From: Pseudomonas sp. B6002
Lineage (GTDB): Bacteria > Pseudomonadota > Gammaproteobacteria > Pseudomonadales > Pseudomonadaceae
NCBI RefSeq assembly: GCF_013385985.1
Contig: NZ_JACAOY010000012.1
Location: 124,001-188,000 of the forward strand
Length of the DNA stretch: 64,000 bases
Direction: 5' to 3'
Positions 18,122 to 27,482 of the stretch are shown piece by piece. Position numbers and translations under genes: made by a program. Position 1 is the stretch's first letter. Each line of letters starts with the position of its first letter. Under the pieces are notes generated by a model, which saw only the letters and a program-made list of their open reading frames with translations, was not told the DNA's origin and did not search any database.

Positions 18122-20037
18122 CAGCGACCGCGCAGGAACAGTTTGTCCAGATCGTCCAGGCCCATCTGGGTCCAGGTCGGTCGGCCATGGTTGCATTGCC
18201 CGCTGCGCTCGGTGTTTTCCATATCGCGCAGCAAGCCGTTCATTTCCGGCAGTGCCAGGCGGCGATTGGCACGGATGGCGCCGTGGCAGGCCATGGTGCC
18301 GAGCAATTCGTTGATGTGGGCCTGGATGCGGTCACTGGTGCCGTACTCCATCAGGTCCGCCAGCACGTCGGCGACCAGGCGGTTGGCCTCAGCCTGCTTG
18401 AGCAGCGCGGGAATCTGGCGGATCGCCAGGGTTTCCGGGCCCAGGCGTTGCAGTTCAAAGCCCAGGCTCTGGAACACGCTGGCATGTTCTTCGGCGCAAT
18501 CGGCCTCACGCTGGCTCACGGCCAGGGATTCGGGCACCAACAGCGGCTGGCCGCTGAGGCCTTCGCTGGCCATGGCGATCTTCAGGCGCTCGTACATGAT
18601 CCGCTCGTGGGCGGCGTGCATGTCCACCAGCACCAGCCCATGGGCGTTTTCCGCCAGGATGTAGATGCCCTTGAGCTGCGCCAGCGCGTAACCCAGCGGC
18701 GGAATATCCCCGCCACCTTCTGGCAAGGCAACAGGCGCGCCCGACTCGGCACCGGGCAGCGGTGCGAAAAACTCGCGGTACGCCGCCTGGGCCTCCGCCA
18801 CCGGCACCGTCGACTGCGGACGCGGGGTGTATTGGTACTGATAGCCCGCACCCGAGCCAGAACCTGGCGCGCTATACGACGGCTGTGGCGCAGGCGACTG
18901 CAGCAAGTTGCCCGCCAGGCTCATCTCACCTTGGGGCCCGAACTCGCCGGCTTCCGGGCCGCTTGGCCGCACCACCGCCGTTACAATCGGCGCAGACAGC
19001 TGGTCATCCGGGCGCACATCACCCAAGGCGCGGTGCAAGGTGCCGTAGAGGAAGTCATGCACCATGCGCCCATCACGGAAGCGTACTTCGTGCTTGGTCG
19101 GGTGCACGTTGACGTCGACCACCGAAGGGTCGACCTCAAAAAACAGCACAAACGTCGGGTGCCGCCCGTTGAACAGCACGTCGCGATAGGCCTGGCGCAC
19201 CGCGTGGGCCACCAGTTTGTCGCGCACTGCACGGCCGTTCACGAAGAAGTACTGCAAGTCCGCCTGGCTGCGGGAGAACGTCGGCAAACCGACCCACCCC
19301 CACAGGCGCAGGCCATTGCGCTCGATTTCAATCGGCAGCGCCTGCTCCAAGAAGCCCGAGCCACAAATCGCCGACACCCGGCGCGCACGCGCGGCATCGT
19401 CATGGGCTTCGTGCAGGCTGAGGATGGTCTTGCCGTTGTGACGCAGGTGAAACGCCACGTCAAAACGCGCCAAGGCCAGGCGCTTGATGACTTCTTGCAA
19501 GTGATCGAATTCGGTCTTTTCAGCCTTGAGGAATTTGCGGCGTGCGGGGGTATTGAAGAACAGGTCGCGCACTTCCACCGAGGTACCCACCGGGTGGGCA
19601 GCCGGCTGGACCCGCGGCGCCATGTCACGCCCCTCGGTTTCCACCTGCCAGGCCTGATCGGCGCTGCGGGTACGCGAGGTCAGCGTCAGGCGGGCCACGG
19701 AACTGATGGACGCCAACGCCTCACCACGAAAACCCAGGCTCATCACGCGTTCAAGGTCTTCCAGATCGCGAATCTTGCTGGTGGCGTGTCGGGCCAAGGC
19801 CAGCGGCAAGTCATCGGAGGAGATGCCGCTGCCATCATCGCGCACGCGCAGCAGCTTGACGCCGCCCTGCTCCACATCCACATCAATACGCTTGGCGCCG
19901 GAGTCGATGCTGTTTTCCAACAGCTCCTTGATCACCGATGCCGGGCGCTCAACCACCTCGCCTGCGGCAATCTGGTTGGCAAGACGCGGGCTGAGCAGCT
20001 CGATGCGCGAGCCGTTGTTCAAGACTGATTCGCTCAT
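18121..20037 (-). CDS. mutL: DNA mismatch repair protein MutL
   Basis: This 638-residue protein links MutS to downstream repair. The N-terminal GHKL ATPase has [32 protein letters not shown] and [12 protein letters not shown] within the first 110 residues, followed by the transducer domain to about 330. A Gly/Pro/Ser-rich linker (about 370-450) leads to the C-terminal dimerisation domain. That domain carries the metal-dependent nicking motif [12 protein letters not shown] at D472, a variant of DQHA(X)2E(X)4E, plus ACHGAI and CNHGRPT, as expected for an organism without MutH. The ATG overlaps the amiB stop by one base (TAATG), and the miaA ATG overlaps its own stop. Confidence 0.97.
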   Translation of the reverse strand: MSESVLNNGSRIELLSPRLANQIAAGEVVERPASVIKELLENSIDSGAKRIDVDVEQGGVKLLRVRDDGSGISSDDLPLALARHATSKIRDLEDLERVMSLGFRGEALASISSVARLTLTSRTRSADQAWQVETEGRDMAPRVQPAAHPVGTSVEVRDLFFNTPARRKFLKAEKTEFDHLQEVIKRLALARFDVAFHLRHNGKTILSLHEAHDDAARARRVSAICGSGFLEQALPIEIERNGLRLWGWVGLPTFSRSQADLQYFFVNGRAVRDKLVAHAVRQAYRDVLFNGRHPTFVLFFEVDPSVVDVNVHPTKHEVRFRDGRMVHDFLYGTLHRALGDVRPDDQLSAPIVTAVVRPSGPEAGEFGPQGEMSLAGNLLQSPAPQPSYSAPGSGSGAGYQYQYTPRPQSTVPVAEAQAAYREFFAPLPGAESGAPVALPEGGGDIPPLGYALAQLKGIYILAENAHGLVLVDMHAAHERIMYERLKIAMASEGLSGQPLLVPESLAVSQREADCAEEHASVFQSLGFELQRLGPETLAIRQIPALLKQAEANRLVADVLADLMEYGTSDRIQAHINELLGTMACHGAIRANRRLALPEMNGLLRDMENTERSGQCNHGRPTWTQMGLDDLDKLFLRGR

Positions 20038-21458
20038 TACTGCGCCGCCAATTCAGTGCCGGGGATGGTCAACACCTGGCCGACTTTCAACTCATCGGTT
20101 TTCAGGTTGTTCGCACTGCGCAACGTCGCAGGTGAGACCTGGAAACGCACCGCCAACATGGCCAGGGTGTCGCCGGGCTGCACGCGATGGTCACGCGGGC
20201 CCTGGGCGATCTTCCCGGAATCACGCAGCCAGGCGATGTAGGTGCCCGGTGGCGGGTTTTGCTGGAAGAACTGGCGGATACCCGCGCTGATCGAACGCGC
20301 CAACGCCTGCTGGTGGCTTGCGCTGGCCAGCTTGGACGCCTCGTTGGAGTTGGAAATAAACCCGGTCTCCACGAGGATCGACGGGATGTCCGGCGACTTC
20401 AACACCATGAACCCGGCCTGCTCCACGCGCTGTTTATGCAGCGAGGTCACGCGACCGATGTTGCTCAAAACCTTCTGACCGACGTTCAGGCTGGAGGTCA
20501 GCGACGCGGTCATGGACAGGTCGAGCAGCACGCCGGCGAGCATCTTGTCCTTGTCGTCCAGGGACACGTTGCCGGCCCCGCCGATCAAGTCGGAACGGTT
20601 TTCGCTGTCGGCCAGCCAACGGGCGGTCTCGGACGTAGCACCGCGATCCGACAAGGCAAACACCGAGGCGCCGAAGGCGGCAGCCGAAGGGGCGGCGTCA
20701 GCGTGGATCGACACAAACAGGTCGGCGCCTTTCTTGCGCGCGATCTCGGTACGGCCGCGCAACGGAATGAAATAGTCACCGGTACGCGTCAACTCGGCAC
20801 GGTAGCCTTTCATCGCGTTGACCTGGCGTTGCAGCTCACGGGCGATGGCCAGTACCACGTCTTTTTCATGCTGGCCGCGGGAACCGGAAGCGCCCGGGTC
20901 TTCACCGCCGTGGCCGGCGTCGATCACCACGATAATGTCGCGCTTACCGGCCGGTGCCGGTGGCGGCGGCGGCAATTTCACCTGCGGCTGCGACGGGTTG
21001 ACCGGCACGGCAGGTACGGTCGCTACGCTCGGTGGCGGAGCGGGTGGCGGGTTGGCATCGGCGGCGTTGTCGAACAGGTCGACCACCAGCCGGTTGCCAT
21101 ATTGCGCGTTGGGCGCCAGCACAAAGCTTTTGGGGGTCACGGCCTTTTTCAGGTCGATAACCACACGCAGATCGGTCGGCGTGCGCTGGGCCGAACGCAT
21201 GGCAGTAATCGGGGTGTTGGCGGTGGAGACTTTCAACGGCGCGGCCAGGGTCGCACCGTTGATGTCGATCACCAGGCGATCAGGTGCCGTCAGGGTAAAG
21301 ACACTGTGCTGGACCGGGCCAGACAGGTCGAACACCAGTCGCGTGTTATCCGGCGCTCGCCACAGGCGAACACTTTTCACCTGTGAAGCAGCCAGAGCAT
21401 TGACAGTCATTGCCGCAAGCAACACCCCTACGACAGCAACCAACGCGCGAAAGCGCAT
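20037..21458 (-). CDS. amiB: N-acetylmuramoyl-L-alanine amidase AmiB
   Basis: This 473-residue periplasmic zinc amidase cleaves peptide stems from glycan strands during daughter-cell separation. ATG 21458 gives [26 protein letters not shown], a signal peptide (about 1-24). The AMIN targeting domain spans about 25-130, followed by a Pro-rich linker (about 135-165). The Amidase_3 domain holds the zinc ligands in [15 protein letters not shown] and FVSIHADA, with the C-terminal VETGFISN. A LysM peptidoglycan-binding repeat ends the protein (about 425-470; [20 protein letters not shown]). It sits in tsaE-amiB-mutL, with its stop overlapping the mutL start. Confidence 0.95.
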   Translation of the reverse strand: MRFRALVAVVGVLLAAMTVNALAASQVKSVRLWRAPDNTRLVFDLSGPVQHSVFTLTAPDRLVIDINGATLAAPLKVSTANTPITAMRSAQRTPTDLRVVIDLKKAVTPKSFVLAPNAQYGNRLVVDLFDNAADANPPPAPPPSVATVPAVPVNPSQPQVKLPPPPPAPAGKRDIIVVIDAGHGGEDPGASGSRGQHEKDVVLAIARELQRQVNAMKGYRAELTRTGDYFIPLRGRTEIARKKGADLFVSIHADAAPSAAAFGASVFALSDRGATSETARWLADSENRSDLIGGAGNVSLDDKDKMLAGVLLDLSMTASLTSSLNVGQKVLSNIGRVTSLHKQRVEQAGFMVLKSPDIPSILVETGFISNSNEASKLASASHQQALARSISAGIRQFFQQNPPPGTYIAWLRDSGKIAQGPRDHRVQPGDTLAMLAVRFQVSPATLRSANNLKTDELKVGQVLTIPGTELAAQ

Positions 21459-21473
21459 ACCTAACCCCACCAA

Positions 21474-21944
21474 TTATTTGAATTCCAATGCCAAAGCGGC
21501 GCACCACGACTGGCCGCGCGCGCTCTGGGGCAACAACTTCAGCTGACGTCCGTGCTCATGCGGCGTAATGGTAATGGTCAGGTCCGGCTTTGGCAAAAAG
21601 CCTGTGCCTTTATCTGGCCACTCGATCAGGCACAGCGCGTCTTCATCGAAATAGTCGCGAATGCCCATGTATTCCAGCTCTTCGGGGTCTACCAGGCGAT
21701 AAAGGTCGAAGTGGAAGGCCCGTACGGCACCGATTTCGTAGGGTTCTACCAGGGTGAACGTAGGGCTTTTTACTGCCCCTGTATGGCCCAACCCTCGGAT
21801 AATCCCTCGCGACAAGGTGGTCTTGCCCGCGCCCAGGTCACCCTCAAGAAAGATCAGCCCCGCCCCCGTTGTCACCTGGGCAATGCGATTACCGAACGCC
21901 ACCATGGCGTCTTCATCGGCCAGGAAAAGGATTACTTCAGACAC
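21474..21944 (-). CDS. tsaE: tRNA threonylcarbamoyladenosine biosynthesis ATPase TsaE
   Basis: This 156-residue P-loop ATPase works with TsaB and TsaD to make t6A37 in tRNAs reading ANN codons. The start is GTG 21944 because GAGGAG lies eight bases upstream and the longer frame runs back through nnrD. Walker A is FLEGDLGAGKTTLSRGIIRGLG, followed by VKSPTFTLVEPY, FHFDLYRLVDPEELEYMGIRDYF and the Walker B-like LCLIEWPDKG. It overlaps the end of nnrD by 13 bases and lies 15 bases before amiB. Confidence 0.95.
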   Translation of the reverse strand: MSEVILFLADEDAMVAFGNRIAQVTTGAGLIFLEGDLGAGKTTLSRGIIRGLGHTGAVKSPTFTLVEPYEIGAVRAFHFDLYRLVDPEELEYMGIRDYFDEDALCLIEWPDKGTGFLPKPDLTITITPHEHGRQLKLLPQSARGQSWCAALALEFK

Positions 21945-22792
21945 GGCGATTGCTCCTCCAGCAATTGACGAATGGCAGGTATCAAGTCGCTGGCAGCCAA
22001 GCCGCGACCAAAGGTGCCCTGGCGATCCCCCGCCGTGGCGTGCAACCACACGGCCAGGCAACTGGCCTCATAAGCCGGCATGCCTTGGGCGAGCAGCGCG
22101 CCCACCAGGCCGGCCAGCACGTCGCCAAGCCCCGCCGTGGCCATCGCCGGATGGCCCTGGTCGCAGCGCGAAACACGTCCGTCCGGGCTGGCAATCAAAC
22201 TGCCAGCCCCCTTGAGGATAGCCACTGCTTTGAATTTCTGACTCAGCGCGCGCACCACCTTAAGGCGATCGGCCTGAACCTCGTCTGTCGACAGGCCCAG
22301 CAAACGTGCCGCCTCACCCGGATGCGGCGTGATCACGCAGTTGGCCGGTAGCTGCACGCCGCCCTTGGCCAGTTGATTCAAGGCATCGGCGTCCCAGACC
22401 TGCGCCTGTTTAGCATTGGCGGCAACTGACAGCAGGCTTTTGCCCCACGCGGCCTCACCAAGGCCCGGGCCAATGACGATGACCGAGATTTTTTCCAGCA
22501 AGCCCATCAACTGGTTCGCCGAGCTGACGCCCACGGTCATGACCTCCGGCAACCGCGCCAGTGCTGCGGGCACATGCTCGGCGCGCGTGCCCAGGGATAC
22601 CATGCCCGCGCCACTGCGCAAGGCGCTTTCGGCGCTCAGCAAGGCCGCGCCGCCAAAGCCGCGGTCACCCCCGATGACCAGCAAGTGCCCGAACTGGCCC
22701 TTATGGGCGTCGGGTGAACGCGCAGCCAGTTGCGGCAAATGGCCGTGCAACAGGGGCTGAACGTCGGTTATTTCGTGTTTTGTCTGCGGCAT
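21932..22792 (-). CDS. nnrD: ADP/ATP-dependent NAD(P)H-hydrate dehydratase
   Basis: This 286-residue ribokinase-like enzyme dehydrates S-NAD(P)HX, a damaged nicotinamide cofactor. It corresponds to the C-terminal (YjeF_C/CARKD) half of the bifunctional Nnr of many bacteria. Signatures are HKGQFGHLLVIGGDRGFGGAALL near the N-terminus, VIGPGLGE, ITPHPGEAARLLG and AGLGDVLAGLVGALLAQG near the C-terminus. No epimerase domain precedes it. I chose ATG 22792 (MPQTKHEI) because the TATAAT box at 22821-22826 would start transcription downstream of the more upstream in-frame ATG. The gene overlaps tsaE by 13 bases. Confidence 0.93.
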   Translation of the reverse strand: MPQTKHEITDVQPLLHGHLPQLAARSPDAHKGQFGHLLVIGGDRGFGGAALLSAESALRSGAGMVSLGTRAEHVPAALARLPEVMTVGVSSANQLMGLLEKISVIVIGPGLGEAAWGKSLLSVAANAKQAQVWDADALNQLAKGGVQLPANCVITPHPGEAARLLGLSTDEVQADRLKVVRALSQKFKAVAILKGAGSLIASPDGRVSRCDQGHPAMATAGLGDVLAGLVGALLAQGMPAYEASCLAVWLHATAGDRQGTFGRGLAASDLIPAIRQLLEEQSPCLK

Positions 22793-22820
22793 GCGTCTTC
22801 GAGCTCCGATGTCTGGCAGA

Positions 22821-22826
22821 ATTATA
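22821..22826 (-). promoter_or_regulatory. -10 box of the nnrD operon promoter
   Basis: A perfect TATAAT on the minus strand, preceded by TGCG, lies about 30 bases upstream of the nnrD ATG. The -35 region is poor, so it may act as an extended -10 promoter or need an activator. It lies between the divergent nnrD and queG starts. Confidence 0.5.
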
Positions 22827-22855
22827 CGCATCTAACCTGCGGTTTCCTGTGTCTC

Positions 22856-23920
22856 ATGCCTGCCATTACCTCCGATCTGCCTGCCCTCGCCCAATCGATC
22901 AAAGACTGGGGCCGCGAGCTGGGCTTTCAACAAGTCGGCATCAGCGGCCTGGACCTGGGCGAGCATGAACAGCACCTGCAACGCTGGCTCGACGCGGGCT
23001 ACCACGGCGAGATGGAGTACATGGGCGCCCACGGCAGCAAACGCTCGCACCCGGATGAGCTGGTGCCGGGCACGTTGCGTGTGGTGTCGCTGCGCATGGA
23101 TTACCTGCCGGGCGACACACAAATGGCGCAACTGCTGGCCAAGCCGGAAAAAGCCTATATCTCGCGCTACGCCCTGGGCCGCGACTACCACAAGCTGATC
23201 CGCAAGCGCGTGCAGCAACTGGCCGACCGCATTCAGGCGCAAATTGGCCCGTTTGGCTTTCGCGCCTTTGTCGACAGCGCCCCCGTGCTGGAAAAGGCCA
23301 TCGCGGAAAAAGCCGGGCTGGGTTGGATCGGCAAGAACACCCTGGTGCTCAACCGCAAAGCCGGCAGCTACTTTTTCCTGAGCGAGCTGTTTGTCGACCT
23401 GCCGCTGCCGGTAGACGAACCCCATAGCACCGAACACTGCGGCCGCTGCACGGCGTGCCTGGATATCTGCCCCACCAACGCCTTCGTCGGCCCCTATGTG
23501 CTGGATGCGCGACGTTGCATTTCTTACCTGACCATCGAGCTGAAGAACGCGATCCCCGAAGACCTGCGGCCGTTGATCGGCAATCGCGTGTTCGGCTGCG
23601 ACGACTGCCAGATCGTGTGCCCATGGAATCGCTTCGCCCGCTCAACCGCCGAAGGTGACTTCAAGCCACGGCACAACCTGGACAACGCCGAGCTGGCGGA
23701 ACTGTTTATGTGGGACGAGGATAAATTCCTCAGCAGTACCGAGGGCTCGCCGCTACGCCGCGCCGGTTACGAGCGCTGGCTGCGCAACCTGGCCGTGGGC
23801 CTGGGCAATGCGCCGTCGAGCATTCCCGTGCTGGAAGCCCTGAAGGCCCGCCGGGATTACCCGTCGGAGCTGGTACGCGAACACGTGGAATGGGCGCTGG
23901 CCCAGCACGCCAGCCGTTAA
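22856..23920 (+). CDS. queG: Epoxyqueuosine reductase
   Basis: This 354-residue cobalamin-dependent iron-sulfur enzyme reduces epoxyqueuosine to queuosine in GUN-reading tRNAs. The start ATG 22856 gives MPAITSDLPALAQSIKDWGRELGFQQVGIS. The DUF1730 region with GYHGEMEYM is N-terminal. The catalytic and cobalamin-binding part follows (VDSAPVLEKAIAEKAGLGWIGKNT). Two 4Fe-4S cluster motifs are clear, CGRCTACLDICPTNAF (about 198-213) and CDDCQIVCPWN (about 247-257). No strong ribosome binding site is seen. The 3' end overlaps the convergent channel gene by three bases. Confidence 0.96.
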   Translation: MPAITSDLPALAQSIKDWGRELGFQQVGISGLDLGEHEQHLQRWLDAGYHGEMEYMGAHGSKRSHPDELVPGTLRVVSLRMDYLPGDTQMAQLLAKPEKAYISRYALGRDYHKLIRKRVQQLADRIQAQIGPFGFRAFVDSAPVLEKAIAEKAGLGWIGKNTLVLNRKAGSYFFLSELFVDLPLPVDEPHSTEHCGRCTACLDICPTNAFVGPYVLDARRCISYLTIELKNAIPEDLRPLIGNRVFGCDDCQIVCPWNRFARSTAEGDFKPRHNLDNAELAELFMWDEDKFLSSTEGSPLRRAGYERWLRNLAVGLGNAPSSIPVLEALKARRDYPSELVREHVEWALAQHASR

Positions 23921-24531
23921 TGCACGTCGTCGTTGTAGACGAACTTGGGCATTTCCCAGTGAAAACGGATCGCCAACAGTCGCAGTAAAAAGCCGCTGAA
24001 CAGGGTCAGCAGGATCGCTTGCTCGCTGGGCAATTCCAGGTAGAGACACAGCATGTAGAACCAGGCGGCGAGGAACGACACGCTGGCGTACAGCTCACGG
24101 CGGAAGATCAGCGGGATGTCGTTGCAGAAGATGTCCCGCAGGATGCCGCCGAACACACCGGTGATCACGCCGCTGACCGACGCCACGAGCATGCCGTGGC
24201 CCATTTCCAGCGCGGTCATGCAGCCAATCAGGGTGAAGGCCACCAGGCCCAGGGCGTCCAGCGCCAAAAATAACGAGCGCAGGCGTCGCATCAGTGGCGC
24301 GATGAAGATGGTCACCAGCGCGGCGATGGAGGTCAGCACCAGGTATTCAGGGTGCTTGACCCACGTCAGCGGGTAATGCCCCAGCAGCACGTCACGCACG
24401 GAACCGCCGCCCAACGCTGTCACACAGGCGATCAACACCACACCGAACCAGTCCATGCCGCGCCGCCCGGCGGACAGGGCGCCCGTCATGGCTTCGGCGG
24501 TGATGGCGATGAGGTAGAGCATCAACAGCAT
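23917..24531 (-). CDS. TRIC/YicG family membrane channel protein
   Basis: This 204-residue inner-membrane protein with about seven hydrophobic segments belongs to the UPF0126/TRIC family. Its internal duplication is visible in the two signatures GGGSVRDVLLGHYP (about 41-54) and GGILRDIFCNDIP (about 126-138). Bacterial TRIC homologues form trimeric monovalent cation channels, while some relatives (YadS-like) have been linked to glycine transport, so the substrate is open. It ends in a convergent three-base overlap with queG (TAA on each strand) and is followed upstream by a REP pair. Confidence 0.88.
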   Translation of the reverse strand: MLLMLYLIAITAEAMTGALSAGRRGMDWFGVVLIACVTALGGGSVRDVLLGHYPLTWVKHPEYLVLTSIAALVTIFIAPLMRRLRSLFLALDALGLVAFTLIGCMTALEMGHGMLVASVSGVITGVFGGILRDIFCNDIPLIFRRELYASVSFLAAWFYMLCLYLELPSEQAILLTLFSGFLLRLLAIRFHWEMPKFVYNDDVH

Positions 24532-24618
24532 GATGGCGATCCTTGCAAAGAGGCGCGCAGTCTAATCATTTGGTGATGGCACCAAAAGGGGGCGCTTGGC
24601 GAAAGACCGCGCTGCCCT

Positions 24619-24692
24619 CATCGTAGGCAAGCCAGCTCCCACAGTTTGATGTGTGAATGCAATCAAATGTGGGAGCTGGCTTGCCTACGATG
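24619..24692. repeat. REP pair, reversed arms (GTGGGAGCTGG type)
   Basis: CATCGTAGGCAAGCC...TCCCACA is followed after 24 bases by its reverse complement ending GGCTTGCCTACGATG. As at 8349-8413, the GGGAG ends face inward. It separates the 5' end of the channel gene from the 3' end of orn. Confidence 0.88.
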
Positions 24693-24715
24693 GTGCCGGT
24701 TCAAGCGCCGCTTAA

Positions 24716-25258
24716 TCAGGCCTTGATGAAATGCTTGCGGTAATGCTGCAGCTCGGCAATCGACTCGCGAATATCATCCAGCGCCAGATGCGTGCTGCCT
24801 TTATGGAAGCTGTCTTTGACTTCCGGCGCCCAGCGCGCGGCCAGCTCTTTCAACGTGGACACATCCAGGTTGCGGTAGTGGAAGTAGCTTTCCAGCGCCT
24901 TCATGTGGGTATAGAGGAAGCGGCGATCCTGGCAGATGCTGTTGCCGCAGATCGGCGACTTGCCCTTGGGCACCCATTTTTCCAGGAAGGCGATGGTTTC
25001 GGCCTCGGCCTCAGCCATGCTGATGCGGCTGTCGCGCACGCGCTGGGTCAGGCCGGAGTTGCCATGGGTGCGGGTGTTCCACTCGTCCATGGTGGCGAGT
25101 ACGGCGTCGCTGTGATGGATGGCGATCACCGGACCTTCGGCCAAGGTGTTGAGGTTGCTGTCGGTGACAATGGTGGCCATCTCGATGATGACGTCGGTGT
25201 CAGGGTTCAGACCGGTCATTTCCAGATCGATCCAAATCAGGTTCTGTGGGTTTTGCAT
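24716..25258 (-). CDS. orn: Oligoribonuclease
   Basis: This 180-residue DEDDh exonuclease degrades two- to five-base RNAs and in pseudomonads finishes c-di-GMP turnover by cleaving pGpG. Start ATG 25258 gives [20 protein letters not shown]; a longer frame upstream is antisense to rsgA and not real. Catalytic acidic residues are in IWIDLEMTG and [11 protein letters not shown], with the HDLA-type motif [14 protein letters not shown] near the C-terminus. It is divergent from rsgA, 108 bases away. Confidence 0.97.
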   Translation of the reverse strand: MQNPQNLIWIDLEMTGLNPDTDVIIEMATIVTDSNLNTLAEGPVIAIHHSDAVLATMDEWNTRTHGNSGLTQRVRDSRISMAEAEAETIAFLEKWVPKGKSPICGNSICQDRRFLYTHMKALESYFHYRNLDVSTLKELAARWAPEVKDSFHKGSTHLALDDIRESIAELQHYRKHFIKA

Positions 25259-25366
25259 GGCTCTATTCTCTTGGCACCTTGGCTTAGCTGCGCAGTTTAG
25301 CAGGCGGGGCCGTGCTAGACTCGCGACCGTTTTACCCAACCTTTGCATTATCGACACGGAACACCC

Positions 25367-26398
25367 ATGGCCAAACGCCAGCTCAATCGTCGCCAAAACT
25401 GGCGCATCGAAAAGATTCAAGGTGAACGCGCCGCTCGCGCCGCCAAACGTGAATCCTCCGCCGTGGAAGCGCTTGAGGGCGGCGACCTGGGCCCTGAACA
25501 AACGGGCCTGGTGATCGCGCACTTTGGTGTGCAGGTCGAAGTGGAGGCGCTGGAAGGCGAACTCGCCGGCCAGGTGTTCCGCTGCCATTTGCGCGCCAAC
25601 CTGCCAGCGCTGGTGACTGGCGACCAGGTGGTCTGGCGTGCCGGCAACCAGGGTATCGGCGTGATCGTCGCCCAGTTGCCGCGCACCACCGAGCTGCGTC
25701 GCCCGGACAGCCGTGGCCAGCTCAAGCCGGTGGCGGCCAACGTCGACATGATCGTGATCGTGTTCGCGCCACTGCCCGAGCCCCATGCCAACCTGATCGA
25801 CCGTTACCTGGTCGCGGCTGAACATGCCGGCATCCGCCCGCTGTTACTGCTCAACAAGTACGACCTGATCGACGAGCAGAACGCCCCGGCGCTCAATGCA
25901 TTGCTGGCGGTGTACCGCACCTTGGGCTACCCGGTGCTGGAAGTGTCGGCCCATCACGGCAACGGCATGGAGCAACTGCAACAGCAGTTGGACGGGCGCA
26001 TCAGCGTGTTTGTCGGCCAATCGGGCGTGGGCAAGTCGTCGCTGGTCAACAGCCTGCTGCCGGAAGTCGAAACCCGCGTGGGCCCGCTGTCCGAGCTGTC
26101 CGGCCAAGGCACCCACACCACCACGACGGCGCGGTTGTTCCACTTCCCGGGCGGCGGTGAGCTGATCGACTCCCCAGGCATCCGCGAATTCGGCCTCGGC
26201 CACGTCAGCCGCAGCGACGTGGAAGCCGGTTTCATCGAGTTCAACGACCTGATCGGCACCTGCCGCTTCCGCGACTGCAAGCACGACCGCGAGCCGGGCT
26301 GTGCATTGCTCAAGGCGCTGGAAGACGGCCGCGTGCAGCAGCAACGGATGAACAGCTATCGGTCGATCATTGCGAGCTTGCCGGAAAGCAGTTACTGA
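25367..26398 (+). CDS. rsgA: Ribosome small subunit biogenesis GTPase RsgA
   Basis: This 343-residue circularly permuted GTPase acts in late 30S maturation. ATG 25367 gives [20 protein letters not shown]. An OB-fold domain (about 40-110) is followed by the GTPase domain in permuted order: G4 NKYD (about 163-166), G1 GQSGVGKSS (217-225), switch [11 protein letters not shown] and G3 DSPGIREF. The C-terminal zinc module is [14 protein letters not shown]. It is divergent from orn and convergent with motB, with a strong shared terminator between. Confidence 0.97.
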   Translation: MAKRQLNRRQNWRIEKIQGERAARAAKRESSAVEALEGGDLGPEQTGLVIAHFGVQVEVEALEGELAGQVFRCHLRANLPALVTGDQVVWRAGNQGIGVIVAQLPRTTELRRPDSRGQLKPVAANVDMIVIVFAPLPEPHANLIDRYLVAAEHAGIRPLLLLNKYDLIDEQNAPALNALLAVYRTLGYPVLEVSAHHGNGMEQLQQQLDGRISVFVGQSGVGKSSLVNSLLPEVETRVGPLSELSGQGTHTTTTARLFHFPGGGELIDSPGIREFGLGHVSRSDVEAGFIEFNDLIGTCRFRDCKHDREPGCALLKALEDGRVQQQRMNSYRSIIASLPESSY

Positions 26399-26420
26399 CC
26401 GCACCCCCTACAAGGCAGAA

Positions 26421-26453
26421 ACAACAAGGCCGCGATTATCGCGGCCTTGTTGT
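26421..26453. terminator. Bidirectional terminator between rsgA and motB
   Basis: ACAACAAGGCCGCGA and TCGCGGCCTTGTTGT form a perfect 15-base-pair stem around a three-base loop, between two convergent genes, with A-rich and T-rich flanks that suit both directions. Confidence 0.85.
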
Positions 26454-26462
26454 ATGTGCGGC

Positions 26463-27479
26463 TTAGGAACCTGCCTTGGGAACCGTAGGATCCTTCACCC
26501 CACCATCATCAAACAGATTCAGCTTCTGACGCAGTTCATGAGCCGGCAACGGTTCCTGCCCTGGCGGGATCGCGTTCGGGTCGGCCGGAACCTCGCCCGG
26601 GGCGCCGGCGCCTGGGGTCGGCGCAGGTGGCGGCTGGTCACCTTCAATCGCACGCTGAGCCTTTTTGGTCAGCACCACGATGTCGATCCTGCGGTTGACC
26701 GGGTTGAACGGGTCTTCATGATCAAACAGCTGCGAGGACGCAAAGCCCACCACGCGCGCCACTTGCGGGTCGGGGTAACTGCCCGCCACCAGCGCACGGC
26801 GAGCGGCGTTGGCACGGTTGGCCGACAACTCCCAGTTACCGAAATCGCCCTGGCCGGCATACGGCTTGGCATCGGTGTGGCCGCTGATGCTGATCTTGTT
26901 CGGCACCGCTTTGATGGTGTCGGCCATGGCCAGCAGGATGTCTTCAAAGTACGGCTTCAGTCGGGCGCTGCCGGAGTCGAACATCGGTCGGTTGGCGGCG
27001 TCTGTGATCTGGATGCGCAAGCCTTCAGGCGTGATTTCGAAAGAAATCTGGTCCTTGAACTTGAGCAACTGCGGGTTTTCCTCGACCTTGGTCTGCAGTT
27101 CCTGCAGCAACAACTCCAGGCGCTCCTTCTCGACCTGCTCCGCCATGGACTCGACGGTTTCGCGCTCGATAGGAATGTTCTGCTGCGGCGTCTCGGTCTT
27201 GACCTCAGGGTTGATGGTGCGCTCGGGCGCCAGCTGTGGCGAGCCGCCCAGGTCAATCACAAAGGGCGTACCGCTTTCCGAGAAGCCAATCGGGTCTTTG
27301 AAGTAACCGGCGATGGCGATCTTTTGTTCCGGCGTGGCGGTAGACATCAACCACAGCACCAAAAAGAACGCCATCATCGCCGTCGCAAAGTCGGCGAAGG
27401 CGATTTTCCAGGCGCCGCCATGGTGCCCCGCAGCGAAGCGCTTGACGCGCTTGATGATTATCGGCTGGTTGTTTTCCAT
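26463..27479 (-). CDS. motB: Flagellar motor stator protein MotB
   Basis: This 338-residue stator subunit anchors the MotA4B2 proton channel to peptidoglycan. The single TM helix (about 28-48) contains the proton-carrying aspartate D30 in KIAFADFATAMMAFFLVLWLMS. The plug and linker follow, then the OmpA-like domain at about 155-275 with ISGHTDAKPY, NWELSANRANAARR and NRRIDIVVL. The C-terminal 55 residues are a Pro/Gly-rich tail. motA lies three bases upstream on the same strand, so they are cotranscribed from the FliA-type promoter ahead of motA. Confidence 0.97.
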   Translation of the reverse strand: MENNQPIIIKRVKRFAAGHHGGAWKIAFADFATAMMAFFLVLWLMSTATPEQKIAIAGYFKDPIGFSESGTPFVIDLGGSPQLAPERTINPEVKTETPQQNIPIERETVESMAEQVEKERLELLLQELQTKVEENPQLLKFKDQISFEITPEGLRIQITDAANRPMFDSGSARLKPYFEDILLAMADTIKAVPNKISISGHTDAKPYAGQGDFGNWELSANRANAARRALVAGSYPDPQVARVVGFASSQLFDHEDPFNPVNRRIDIVVLTKKAQRAIEGDQPPPAPTPGAGAPGEVPADPNAIPPGQEPLPAHELRQKLNLFDDGGVKDPTVPKAGS

Positions 27480-27482
27480 GAC

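Noticed and set aside
24716-25825. 369-codon version of orn
   Set aside because: The extra N-terminal part runs antisense through rsgA; the true start is the ATG at 25258.
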